DNA of 53,715 bases. Origin: Acrasis kona (lineage: Eukaryota > Heterolobosea > Eutetramitea > Acrasida > Acrasidae). Below the pieces are notes generated by a model. That model was not told the DNA's origin. It was given only the letters and a program-made list of their open reading frames with translations, and searched no databases. A program made the translations under genes and the position numbers. Of the stretch, positions 1-10,376 are shown piece after piece (position 1 is the first letter of the stretch; each line of letters begins with the position of its first letter). The DNA lies in assembly GCA_026419775.2 (NCBI GenBank), contig JAOPGA020000868.1, positions 1 through 53,715 of the forward strand. The letters are read 5' to 3'.

Positions 1-1810
1 TCCAACGTGACCAATCCTTGTCCCGCTCGTAATAACACCCTCAGGATGGCATGTCTGGCTTGCATGTGAGCTTGACCCCACTGCTTGCTGTCCGGCGAGT
101 AATATTCCAATCCCAACAATCCAGCCCTCACCATGTTCAACCAATTGACGTAAACAATGTCGTCCGCTAATTCCTTGTCGCAGAATCCAAAAATGTTCAA
201 CACTTGTTCCTGCACGCATAGGTAAATGCCGACTGCTTCCGCTCTGCATTCCTCCCAACTGCTGCTGATGGTGGAGAATTTGGCGGGATAAGTCTCTCCG
301 TACTTGTAGAACGTGTCGACTGGTTTGTTGGTGAGCGGATTGATGGTGGTGGATGGGTCGAAATTAAATTGTGAATTTTCTTGATTGGTGCTGCTCAGTA
401 ATTTACCGCTCCCGTGTCCCAACAATTCGTGCAGTCCCACTTGTACTTCGAACGCCTTTCCTTTCAACGTTTTGAATTTTTCGTGATCGCTCTCGTGAAG
501 GAACGATAATTCATCTGCTCCTTGAGTGATGGGAGCGTTGAGCACGTTGCCCAGCGACACGTTCTTGAAGCCTTCCGTCTGACGAATGTCGTCGTAATTG
601 GGAATGTTGATTCCTGCAGGGATGCCGCTCGATGCAAAAGTGACCACCTCTAACGATGTGAAATCTGGTCTTTGGAATTGATCCTTTTCGAATGCTTTGG
701 TGTGATGGTTCCACGGTAACATGGCGATGAAGTTTTCTGCATTGTCGACGAGCGCGTTGAACTTCTTGGTCGTCTCCTTGTTGACCACGGCGACGAATCC
801 TTCCCATTCTCCTCTCACTTTTAATGGATCGCGATAGCTCTCGATGAAACCAATGTTGCTCTCGACGACGGGTCCCTTGTCCTTGATCCAATGACGTTGA
901 GAATCTTTATGTGCTTCGATGCTTCCTTGATCGAACGATTCCACGTACTTTAGTAACATGTTTGATTCGTGATCGTTGAGCGCATTTTCTTGGGCTAATT
1001 TCAAGTTCTTGACAATGTTGGCCATGTCCTGTTGATAATCTCCGTACTCTACCGTAATGTTTACATTCTTGTATTGATGGGTCTTGGATGGTAGCTTGGT
1101 GGCACTTGCGAGCAACACCGTGAATCCATCGCTGGTCTTGAATAGACGTGTGTTGTAGGCGCTAATGTCTTGTTGTTCGAGGAAACCTTGTACAAGCTCT
1201 GCATCTTCTTTGGTTACATCTTTGGTGTAGTAGCCGGAACAGGTGGTCTTGCCGAAGCCAATTTCCAAGTTTTCTTCGTCGAGCGAGTACATGGCGTCTA
1301 CACAGGCTTCGAAGAGCTTGATGGTGTCGGGGCTACTGGTGCTGACGATCTTTGCGAGGGCATCTCTTTCGATTCTGGGAATGAACTTGGTGTCGCCGAA
1401 GCTCTTGTAATTTCCAAGGTTGCCGTAAAAGTTTACTGCATACTGTAAAAAGTTCTTTAGATCGGTCTCGTTGGCATTGATCTTTTTGTTCAAGTCATCG
1501 ACAGTGAAGGATCCTTCTAGCGGCACTAGAGAACGGAAGAAGGATTGTAGGAAATCAAAAATGGCAGGGGCTTCGTGGGAGGCTTGAGCGAGCACAATTC
1601 TTGTACCAGCCCATGATGCTTTATGGATTATTTAGATTTAATATGATGGTACGTACCCTGAGAAATGTAATGTGCATACTTCTTCTCCTTGTCACTGAGG
1701 CCATTAAATGCTTCCTCTACCACTAGAGGCACTACAGGTACTGATTCCTGGGTCACATAGTGCTTGAGGCGGTTATCTTGCAGTAATTGATTGATTGTTT
1801 GTCTGGACAT
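1..1810 (-). CDS. DPP3: Dipeptidyl peptidase III (M49 zinc peptidase), 3' end cut by window
   Basis: Cytosolic metallopeptidase that removes dipeptides from the N-terminus of short peptides. Exon 1 is 1810-1657 and exon 2 is 1618-1 (open at the window edge). The 38-nt intron has donor GTACGT and acceptor AAAG, and joining gives an unbroken frame. With the start at 1810 the zinc motif HELLGH falls at residues 448-453 and the second zinc site EECRAE begins at residue 507. This is almost the numbering of mammalian DPP III (450-455 and 508), which supports this start over an in-frame upstream ATG at 1909 that would add a basic 33-residue leader. About 590 of roughly 730 expected residues are present. 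The upstream ATG could give a mitochondrial isoform, but I see no proof. Family assignment is very secure. Confidence 0.95.
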
Positions 1811-2135
1811 CGTTGTCTTTATAATTTTTTTGATCTGCCCACTTGATCTTTTTGTAAATGGTGATGCAAACGATTTTACTTGAGTTCTTAATAATTTCGC
1901 ATGGAACATTTGGTTAAATTACCTGAATGATAGTCAATCATCTTTACAATCATACCAAAGGTCTGACATCATGTTTGAACTAGATGAATCATCGATTAGT
2001 CTGAACATCTATCTAATTTCTATAGGACATTAAGGGTGTGAGTGATTGCTGCAATGATTATTCTTCCATTTGGAAGCGAACTAACCACTAGCTCTGTTAA
2101 TTGGATCATAATTGAGTCAACCGCCAGGAGAATGG

Positions 2136-2143
2136 TATAAATA
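2136..2143 (+). promoter_or_regulatory. TATA box of the lectin-like gene
   Basis: TATAAATA lies 41 bp before the ATG at 2184, the same octamer and a similar distance as before the p25-alpha-like gene at 16.5 kb. Assigned by sequence and position only. Confidence 0.5.
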
Positions 2144-2183
2144 AGTGGATCAACCCCACACCAACCACCATAAAAACAAGTTC

Positions 2184-2786
2184 ATGTCAACCACTCAAGA
2201 TCAGCCACAAACTAAAAGACCAACCGCCATTGGTGCAAAGATACTAGTTGCAGGAGCATTTCTGGTGTCGGTTCTATCCTTTGTCGTTTATCGTCATGGA
2301 ATAGCGCAGCCCCTGACCCAAAGACCTGACTGCTTCGCAAACGATCGTTGCAACGTATCGTGTATCATTGAGCACTACGGATACCCAACTTATCAAAAGC
2401 AAGGACTTCTCACATATCCAGAACTGAACAGTGGAGACTATCTGGTGTCGCAAAACATGAAGCACTGCCTTTACTTGACCCATGAAGGAGCTTTGAAAGT
2501 CATGACGGATAACTTTTCGGTTGATGTGATACCCAAGAGGAAGCAAGTGGACGGCCCCTACAAGCTCAAGATTGGATCAGACAGGATTTATTTGATGAGT
2601 AAGGCGGATAATTCCATAAGTTGGGAGATGAAGACAAAGAGTTACGTTGGATTGTTCCCTAGATTAGTGATGCAAAATGATAGAAACATTGTAGTTTATT
2701 CTTGGCAGGACGAACAAGCGGTTTGGATTTCAGGTACTAAGTTGTTGAGGCTGGACCAAAACAAGCACACAGGACCGCTAGTTTAA
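2184..2786 (+). CDS. Small membrane-anchored bulb-type lectin-like protein
   Basis: A 200-residue protein. The upstream in-frame codon at 2145 is GTG, so the first ATG at 2184 is used. Residues about 17-38 form one hydrophobic segment preceded by a lysine/arginine-bearing stretch, giving a probable type II signal anchor. The outer part contains a bulb-type (mannose-binding, B_lectin) pattern: a CLYLTHEGALKV strand followed by QNDRNIVVY, which matches the QxDxNxVxY sugar-binding signature, and a terminal W-I-S-G-T. Several cysteines (CFANDRCNVSC) suggest disulphides and an extracytosolic location. The family is known from plant lectins and from comitin-like proteins of amoebae. Ligand unknown. 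A strong TATA box precedes it and it has no intron. Confidence 0.7.
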   Translation: MSTTQDQPQTKRPTAIGAKILVAGAFLVSVLSFVVYRHGIAQPLTQRPDCFANDRCNVSCIIEHYGYPTYQKQGLLTYPELNSGDYLVSQNMKHCLYLTHEGALKVMTDNFSVDVIPKRKQVDGPYKLKIGSDRIYLMSKADNSISWEMKTKSYVGLFPRLVMQNDRNIVVYSWQDEQAVWISGTKLLRLDQNKHTGPLV

Positions 2787-3243
2787 AAAAGTAGGTTTTA
2801 ACTAATACATATGTACCAAAATGAATGTATATACCCAATCTTCTCGTCTTCCTTCTTCCGTTTGGAGTTGGTTGTGGGTGACATCATTAATGGTTTGTTT
2901 AGAACTTTAGAATTTGATTTCTAACAACAATTTTATAGATGTTGAACCTTCCATTATTTTATTTGAAGTTCGATTTATGCGGGAAATCCGCAATGTTGTA
3001 ACCACACAATAAAAGACGAAAGATGTTTTAATATTTTAATAATTATATGACACAAGAACATCGATCACTGACTTTAACAATCTTTTATTAACTCCGGCAT
3101 GTATTGACCGGTGCCTGCGACAGAAGGTTCAAGCATTGCACGCTTCCTGGCAGATTTACGGTTTAACCGACATAACTTCCTCCTAGATATCTGCTGGTAT
3201 CGCCTCTTTTCAGCCCAACCAGAAAATTTCTCAACAACATTAA
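2787..3243. other. Intergenic stretch with a possible gene remnant
   Basis: No complete gene. On the minus strand, about 3235-3080 is open and reads like a basic protein tail (WAEKRRYQQISRRKL, then ending MPELIKDC and a stop), but it has no visible start and abuts the palindrome at 3244. It could be the tail of a gene cut by the repeat insertion, or chance. Confidence 0.25.
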
Positions 3244-3297
3244 TGTCAACATATAAGATATATTAATATATATATTAATATATCTTATATGTTGACA
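3244..3297. repeat. Perfect 54-bp palindrome
   Basis: Two 27-nt arms (3244-3270 and 3271-3297) are exact reverse complements with no spacer. They start TGTCAACATATAAG and end CTTATATGTTGACA. A further copy of the right arm (25 nt) stands at 3304-3328, immediately before the inverted-repeat element that begins near 3334. It could form a cruciform or be two back-to-back ends of a small inverted-repeat element. Confidence 0.9.
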
Positions 3298-3545
3298 ATT
3301 CCCTATTAATATATCTTATATGTTGACATTCCTATCCCTAGCAGAATTTTATGAATTATTATTTGTCTTTTTTATTATTTGGGTGTATTTGTCTGCGAAC
3401 TCGAAAATAAAGAATAAGGACAAATAGAAATAGGGTAAATAATAACAATAGCGTATGAATAGAAGCAAATAAAAAAAGCCTATTCCTTTGTATTTTCTTC
3501 TATTGATCAATATCCGTTTTTTTGAAGAGGTTGTCATGAACACAT

Positions 3546-4528
3546 TTATGTACTAAAAACACAATTTTTATTCGTCCCATACACTCGCTTTCGTTTTTTT
3601 CTGCTTTGGCTCCTGGTCACTCTGCTCTTCTTGTTGTTTTCTGAAAAGGGATGGTGCTTGCTTTTGCGGCCTTCTTGGTAGTGGAGGTAGCCTGATGTAC
3701 AACTGGAGAAAGAGTATTTACAACTGGTGTAGGGATAAAATCGGGGATCACGTTGGATACTGTATTGGGTGTTGGCATAGTTGCTGGTTGCTGGAGTTAG
3801 AGTGGGAGCGACCGATGCAGCAGGTACCGATGGCATTGGTTGAACTTGATTTAATAGAGCAGGAGGTAAGGGTACACTTTGGACTGTAACTTGAAGAAGT
3901 TTCTTGTCAATAATGTCTGCAATGATACTTGGTAAGTTGGCAGGAACGGAAATTCTTGAAATCTTCTCCTCAATTAGACTGGCAATATCAGTGTGCAGTT
4001 TGGATGTGTCTTGTTTAGAGGCCTGTGTATCCGGATATTCCAAACCAATAGTGGGCTTGCTGATGATTCGTTCGTACAATTCATCAAGGAACAGCTCTGG
4101 TTTAAAACCGGCTTTCATGTTCTTGCACGGGAACGCATTTTTCTAAAAAAAAGTTCAGAGTAGGTTATAGTGAAAACATACATGGCTGTCTCGTGAAATC
4201 AATTTCTTGATCGCATCAACCTTCTATCTGTTCGCACCTAGTTCATTCGCTATGGTTGGATGGAGGAACGCCATATGAAACCCGGCTTCATTAAAGCAGT
4301 CTGGCATGAAAGCACGTTCGTCCAAATCTTTTAACAAGTCCTCCTCATCTTTAACATTTTCAACGTATTGTGTATGTTTTGACTCTGCTTTAACAATTAA
4401 CTGCTTACGGGCCAGTTCTGCGGCATGAATTGGTAGTGTCACTAAATGTTATCATTCGATTAATACATCGAATCAATAATGAACTTACAAGACCTTAATT
4501 GATTAGATTTTGTCTCCAGTGCTTGCAT
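3546..4528 (-). pseudogene. Broken gene inside the inverted-repeat element (minus strand)
   Basis: Exons can be read at 4528-4489, 4441-about 4181 and about 4141-3546, with two plausible introns of about 47 and 39 nt. The frame is interrupted by an in-frame TAG near 4226 and by a probable shift in the 3' half, near the coding of a proline/alanine-rich stretch (NQVQPMPSVPAASVAP). The product would have an acidic central part (VKDEEDLLKDLDERAF) and a basic, lysine-rich tail. I do not recognise the family. It may be a second protein of the transposon or a captured host gene. Confidence 0.45.
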
Positions 4529-4773
4529 CTTTGAAGAACTTGCATATGTCTAGTGTATGTAATTGACCAGGTATGCCATGTCAAGTAGCTGAGCACTGTA
4601 TTGATCAGATTTGTGCTGGTGTCTCTTCCATTTTTCTGAAGTGGTTTGGTTGGGTTGACTCTAAATTTCTATCGATTACCTGAAGATTTGTTTGAACACG
4701 AATGAAGAGGACTCGCGGGTTACTTGGAACCAAGGTTGGGCAATACAAATACAAATACAAAAGAGGAGATTGA

Positions 4774-5902
4774 ATGACTAGTTACGATAAAGAGGATGAT
4801 TTCAGTGATGTTGAATCATCTCCATCGGAAAATGAATATTCAACTTTTGTACATCCAAATGAAGATAATGATTTCGACGGCATAGATAGAGAAAATATTG
4901 GAGAAATGAGTGAGGTGTCTGATGATGAAAATAATTTTAATCCAAACACATTAAACACAACAGTTGGAGATGAAGGAATTGGAGGGTACAAATGAATTGC
5001 AAAAAGAGATTGACGAACAAGATGTGGAGTGACGAAGATGGCTTTAATTACGAATCGGAACATGGTGATGAATCAGATACTGATGAGGATATTACAGATC
5101 CGAACATTTATAAGAGTGACCCCAGAAGAGATCGAGATTTGTGGTTCGAATTCTTTGATAAACACAAGCGAGAGAAACATAAAGAAGCAAAACCCACTCC
5201 GTCAAAATTCTGGAATAGTTGGGGGATCTGTTACAAATACGTACCTAATGCTGNATCTCTTGTGCATGAAGGAGACTCACAGACTCAGTATATCTACCTT
5301 GGACTCATTAAAAATTTCGTGTTACCAAAGGAACTTCGAAGGCAACCTAGATTCGCTTTTGTAACAGCACTACAGACATATTGAATTCATGAAATTCAAA
5401 GGCATATGAGCTCAAGTATTACACTTTATGGTACATGCCAGTTCTACTATCCAACATTGAGAACCTGCCAAATTACATTATGAGCATCTGGTTGAAGCTG
5501 CAGAACCTTATTCGCTTACTTGTTAAAGAAAAGTACACCAGTGAAGATGTTGACAGCTTGGCAATGAAATTGTTAATACCATCAAATCGAAATTCGAAAC
5601 ACAACGCATTACATTCAAGATGCAGTTACTACGACAACTCCGACGATATATCGAATATCAAGGACCACTCCGTTATGTATGGTGCTTTGAGTTGGAGAAC
5701 CTTCTATCAATCATCAGGAACTACGGGGCAGTACAGATTAACATCGCTCGATCCTGAGTTGGGGTTTACTCTTGTATCAGGATCCCAAATTGTAAAAAAA
5801 TTGGTGGCTGTAGATGTTTGTGATCCGATTGTATACAAACTTAAGGGAAATAACAATGATTATGTAAATACGTACCGCACTCTAGTTGATGTGAGTCCTT
5901 AA
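4774..5902 (+). pseudogene. Broken probable transposase-related gene inside the inverted-repeat element
   Basis: Three open segments (4774-4995, 4992-5384, 5435-5902) lie in different frames and together resemble one protein with a very acidic N-terminus (DDFSDVESSPSENEYS), a charged middle (DRDLWFEFFDKHKREKHKE) and a C-terminal part with SRCSYYDNSDD. Shifts occur near 5000-5035 and near 5380-5430, and there is an N at 5254. The acidic leader before a tryptophan/aromatic core is a layout common in transposases, but no catalytic triad could be identified, so the assignment rests on position between the inverted ends. Confidence 0.4.
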
Positions 5903-6084
5903 ATTAATATTAATTTAAATAAAAAATATAATTGTTTTAATGACTCATAATGTGTGTTTAATGACTGATACAATAAAGACAAATACATGGTAGATAATTA
6001 TTATTTCCATAATGCAAATAAATACGTTTTAAAAATATATACCAAAAATTACAAATAATAATTCATAAAATTCTGCTAGGGATG

Positions 6085-7679
6085 TCCATACTACACACCT
6101 CGTACATTCCCACATAGGGCTCGTGGAACTATTCAAACATGTTTGGATATTTTAAAAGTCTTTTGCAATGGGAGATTTCATACAGTGCAAGTTGACAAAT
6201 CCACGCTCATAAAAATTGACCTTTTCGCATCATTCTTTCCAGCAAAACTCGGTATGTACCAGCTCTTCTTCGTTTTCTTGGAGGATGCTCTCAAAGGGGG
6301 TGCCGGTCTATCAAGCTCTTGGAATCGTACTGTCTCGTCGCTTTGGGACTCCTGCGATGAGTTATGATCGTCTTCATCAAGGTGGGAGAAACTGACAGAG
6401 ACACCACGTGTGTGCATTGTCTTATTTGCAATTTCTCAATTCAAAAGGACGTATTGATAGGAGGACTGCGCTGTTTTTAATTCAGCGACTCGGCATAACC
6501 TTCGGAGTTTGCGTTCTTTTCAGCGCAAAGAATTAATACCTACACAAAATAAAAACAACACGAGTGGAACACGGCACGACCCAATTATTATTGGAAAGGA
6601 TCAATGTGTTATTGTTTTAGTTACACAAGACAATAGAAAGAATTATGCAACCAAGATGTTGAAGAAAAGGACAACACAATCACTTTATCACAGATGCCAA
6701 ACAATACTGTTTAGAGCAATGGACATTAAGCAAAAAAAGAGATGTGATGGCTTGGAGTTTGGGTATACACAACCAAGTGGAGACAATACTGATGGCTTTT
6801 TCTAATAAATATCTTTACTTTAGAATATTTGTAACTGCAATGACTCAAGGATAACTTTGATGGATACGGATAGTGGACGAGTTTTCGATCCGTACTCAAC
6901 TCGCTAGCAGACTCTGTTTTACCAAAATTGTCACGAGTTTGGATCGAGTCTTTGGATCGATCCGATCCATATAGAGTCCTATGGTTTTATCAAAAATTGA
7001 CCCTTACAGAGTACAGAAAGTGATTAAAAAAGCAAAGTATCTATCTACAAAAGTTACCATGGTTGACGATGCCCGAATGAAGACATACATTACAAAATTG
7101 TAGTTTGGGGACAAACGAAGGTTTTTGTAAGAAGAGAAATCCGTTCATTAAATTATTTAGGTGATTGGTTCAGTTTTTTTGTTTAAATTGAAGTTCATTG
7201 AAATTTTTTAACGTTGTGAAAACTAACAAAACAAACAAGTACATTGCTATCTATCTACTTACATACCCACCCACCACCCAAAGAACCACGTGGATAGTTC
7301 TCNTAAAGATGTGCTATTATTAGACTGTAGAATGGGTGATTAATAACGGGACAGCAGAGGTTGATCGGTATCGGCGTAAATTTGGAGATCTTACTCTGGA
7401 TATTGGAACGTAGTTGTTTAGAATAATATGTTATTGTCGTTATAGATTGGATGAAGGAAAGAAGTTATTAAGATATAATTCCAATTGTTAGTAGAGGAAA
7501 AAGAGAATAAGGAAACGTAAATAAGGTTTTATATAATAGTAAGGTAAAGGAAGTTGTGATAATTGTCATAAGGAGGTACCAATATACCGAGATATAAAAA
7601 TAAACGCCATTTTTACAAGGATTTCTCTTCGTTAAAAATTAAAATTTTGGTGCAAGTTGACCACAGTAAAACTGAAATC
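6085..7679. other. Gene-poor stretch, 1.6 kb
   Basis: Only short open stretches without a convincing start or family (for example 6178-6417 minus and 6509-6805 plus). The segment 6870-6985 contains several near-repeats of GGATCGA/CGATCC in both orientations, like the remains of an inverted-repeat element. One N at 7303. From 7050 on it is A+T rich and probably holds the promoter of the gene at 7680. Confidence 0.4.
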
Positions 7680-9521
7680 ATGATTTTCAACCCGAAGCCA
7701 GAATACGAGCAATACCTCCCAAAGACAACAAAGGGACTAAAATCTATTTTTAATCAAAGCAATTTCAAAACCGAGCCAAACACTCAAGTGTTGTCAAAAG
7801 AAGAAGTCAAAATATATGGATACAAAAGAAAACTCAGAACTCAACATCAACCTTTGGAAGGAGAGGGAGAGACTTTTTCTTTCGCTCGTATAACAACAAT
7901 TCCCAAACCAGATCACTGTGTGTATAGTGTAAAATTTAAAAACGATATTGATGTAAGTATTATTAGGACCCTTGCAGCCATAAGTCAAGGCGATTATATA
8001 TATTTTTATGATCAAGACTTGGAAATTGGAACATCATTTTACACCAACATGTGGCTTCATGGCGATGAACCCATACACTTTGGGGTTGTGTTTGTATGGA
8101 GAGAGTATCATACCAAGGAAGTTACTTTCGATCATTTCCAAGTTGAACAATCTAAGATATATCATACTGGAGGCCTTTTAAGAGAGACTGTACTTTTTTG
8201 GAGGTTTATGCCTGAATACACAAAATTTAATGTGATTGATACTGAAGTTGCAAAGAAGTACAAGACTTTGACATTCAAAGGATATACTATAGATTCTCAA
8301 TTAGTAGTAGGGGCAGAAGATGGTGAAAAAATTCTTTTTGACAGCTACAATGAGAGAAAGATTTGCGTGGATAAGGACACATATTACAACACAACGGCTT
8401 TTCATGATTTGGTTAAGAAAATATTCTCAACTGAAAAGCGGAAAAAGTGGTATTACAAGGCTACAGACCCAAGCAAATTGTTTGAAGATGCTGAAATTAG
8501 CCCTTTAAGCATCTACAATACTATACTGTCCCAATTGGTAAAAATCAAAATTCGTGGACACCCGATTCTATCAATATTACAAGAGATATATTATCATAAA
8601 GGACTATTATATCCAATAGCTGTTACTGGGGGAGCTATTCGTGATGCTATTGCAGGTAAAGAACCCAATGACATTGATTTAGTTATAGGAGCTCCATATA
8701 GAGATGTTGAGATACTATTGAAGGACGTATTTGGTGCCAAGGGAGAGCAATTAACAAATAACATATTCAGAAGTCAAGGAGTTACTATAACATTTGGTCA
8801 ATTTAAGATTATGAACAAGACGGATGGGGAGAAAACCGATGAAGATCTGGATATTGCATTGTTCAAGTCGGACAAACTGATAAAAGAGGATTTTAGCGAT
8901 GAACTGTCTGTGCCATTCAAGGATAAAAAGAACCAGTATTCTTACGGTTGGTCGTACGAAAATGATGCCAAGCAGAGGGATTACACATTGAATGCACTTT
9001 ACTTGGAGATTTTTGGTAATCCACCGTATTTGATTGATCCTACAGGATATGGATTATCTGATGTAAAAGCAAAACGTTTGCGCTTGGCAAACAAAGATTA
9101 TTTTTCATTGTACGATCTAGGTGCACAATTCAGATACACAAAAATGCTCGATAGTGGATATTCGACAGTGGAAGACGACATTCCTAGCGTCATTTCTGCT
9201 ACCATCTCATCGTATTTGGACAAAGTGCAGGATTGTTGGAAAAGTGATCAAATACAAGCAGTGAAAGATGCAAAGTACTTCTTTTCGAAGATGCAGGGGA
9301 AAATCTTTAAGGATTACTCCAACATTGAGAATGACGTAAATCAACTGGTAAGTAATCCAAATGTGAAATGGTCGACGCGAGTTCTGAATTTTATGGAAAA
9401 TCGCGAAATCATTTGCGAGATTGAAGCGGATCCGGAGCTGAAGTATGAAGTGAGACTTCTTTTGACTGCCTTGAAGAAAAAGGCAGATGAAATGCGGAAT
9501 GGTACGGTAGAATTGGAATAA
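7680..9521 (+). CDS. Class II nucleotidyltransferase (CCA-adding / poly(A) polymerase head) with a long N-terminal extension
   Basis: A 613-residue protein. The ATG at 7680 is the first in frame (codons upstream are TTG/GTG). Residues 317-333 carry the class II polymerase-beta head motif GGAIRDAIAGKEPNDIDLV, with the GG pair at 317-318, R321, and metal-binding aspartates D331 and D333. A later EDLDIALF supplies the third acidic strand. RDYTLNALYLEIFG and LIDPTGYGLSDVKAKRLRL match the RD-NA and liDp-G-DL-R motifs of tRNA nucleotidyltransferases. The first ~300 residues match nothing I know and the C-terminal helical part is short. It could be a tRNA CCA enzyme, but the extension and lack of a mitochondrial leader make a diverged nucleotidyltransferase of unknown substrate equally possible. 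An AATAAA follows at 9592. Confidence 0.75.
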   Translation: MIFNPKPEYEQYLPKTTKGLKSIFNQSNFKTEPNTQVLSKEEVKIYGYKRKLRTQHQPLEGEGETFSFARITTIPKPDHCVYSVKFKNDIDVSIIRTLAAISQGDYIYFYDQDLEIGTSFYTNMWLHGDEPIHFGVVFVWREYHTKEVTFDHFQVEQSKIYHTGGLLRETVLFWRFMPEYTKFNVIDTEVAKKYKTLTFKGYTIDSQLVVGAEDGEKILFDSYNERKICVDKDTYYNTTAFHDLVKKIFSTEKRKKWYYKATDPSKLFEDAEISPLSIYNTILSQLVKIKIRGHPILSILQEIYYHKGLLYPIAVTGGAIRDAIAGKEPNDIDLVIGAPYRDVEILLKDVFGAKGEQLTNNIFRSQGVTITFGQFKIMNKTDGEKTDEDLDIALFKSDKLIKEDFSDELSVPFKDKKNQYSYGWSYENDAKQRDYTLNALYLEIFGNPPYLIDPTGYGLSDVKAKRLRLANKDYFSLYDLGAQFRYTKMLDSGYSTVEDDIPSVISATISSYLDKVQDCWKSDQIQAVKDAKYFFSKMQGKIFKDYSNIENDVNQLVSNPNVKWSTRVLNFMENREIICEIEADPELKYEVRLLLTALKKKADEMRNGTVELE

Positions 9522-9591
9522 GAAATTATCATCTCTTTGATACCCGAAATATTCAATCAAAGCAATATCAAGTCTGAGACAAAATTTGAAC

Positions 9592-9597
9592 AATAAA
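9592..9597 (+). terminator. Poly(A) signal AATAAA
   Basis: Canonical hexamer 70 bp after the nucleotidyltransferase stop, followed by a T-rich tract. Confidence 0.4.
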
Positions 9598-9760
9598 ACT
9601 ATTTTTTATTTATCTTTTAACCAAGAAGGCCACCCAATAACATCTCCACGGAAGAACTCTCACCAGTTAGAGCGTTCCAGTTGGCATGACTCGATTCTTG
9701 GCAGCTGAGCGCTTATCTTGTTCAACTCCGATAAAGCAACAAGCACGTTAATGATGCTCC

Positions 9761-10039
9761 TCATCCACGGTTGCTGGACTCTCTTGTCTCAACAACTTCT
9801 GGTTCTTCTTGCTCGCCTTCTTCGTCTTCACTAATCTCGCCTTCACTCTCTTCCACATCCTCTGCGTCATTTACTTCATCAAACTCCAAAACGCCATCAA
9901 CTGGTGCTTGCTGTCTATGACACTTGTACAGGACGCTGCTCTTTTTACTATTTTGGTTTCTTAGAAACGAGAAGACGCCACAGAAGAAGAGTTGAAAATA
10001 GCATACGAAATGCACCGCTACATTCGTGAGAACATCCAT
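9761..10039 (-). CDS. Small membrane protein with acidic cytosolic tail, unknown
   Basis: The frame is open to 10123, but that codon is GTG. The first ATG is at 10039, giving 92 residues. Residues about 1-25 are hydrophobic (VAVHFVCYFQLFFCGVFSFL), probably one membrane span, and the C-terminal half is strongly acidic (EDVEESEGEISEDEEGEQEE). No family recognised. Coding status rests on composition and an open frame; an upstream exon is possible. Confidence 0.45.
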   Translation of the reverse strand: MDVLTNVAVHFVCYFQLFFCGVFSFLRNQNSKKSSVLYKCHRQQAPVDGVLEFDEVNDAEDVEESEGEISEDEEGEQEEPEVVETRESSNRG

Positions 10040-10376
10040 AACAAAAAGAACAAAAAGTTCGCTAGGTTTGGTGGATCCAGAGGTTTTAATGAGCCGTGGA
10101 ATAGTACTTTTTAATTTAATCACTTTAAATGGCCTCGGCCTAAATAAACACTTTTTAATTTAAAGCATTGTAGATCAACTCTCTACCTTGTCGGTAATGC
10201 TTTTGAACTTTGCCTAAAAATTTTGAAAATTAAAAGTGTGTATGGTTTTCCTTCACATGATGTTCATTTTTTATTACAAATTTAGACGATCATAACCACA
10301 AAATTAAGACATGTTTTTTTGCCATCACACAGCCCAGAATAAAGTCGGGGGAGGAAAGTTGACTCCGCATTCTTTT

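Larger units (their letters stand above)
3334..6084. mobile_element. Decayed DNA transposon with ~33-bp terminal inverted repeats
   Basis: The sequence ATCCCTAGCAGAATTTTATG and the following 13 bases at the left end (about 3334-3366) recur as an exact reverse complement at the right end (about 6052-6084). Inside lie two broken, oppositely oriented coding regions and one N. Ends start with CCCTAG, but no clear target duplication (TTAA, TA or 8 bp) flanks them, so I cannot place it in piggyBac, Tc1/mariner or hAT. Length about 2.75 kb. The frameshifts and internal stops indicate an old, non-autonomous copy. Confidence 0.7.

Noticed and set aside
1170-1448. Plus-strand open frame in DPP III
   Set aside because: Antisense to a well-conserved part of the M49 peptidase.
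3334-6084. piggyBac element because of CCCTAG ends
   Set aside because: No TTAA target duplication at either end and no DDD-type transposase motif could be read.
6178-6417. Minus-strand 79-residue frame as a hAT/BED zinc-finger fragment
   Set aside because: No Cys/His pattern can be seen, so no support.
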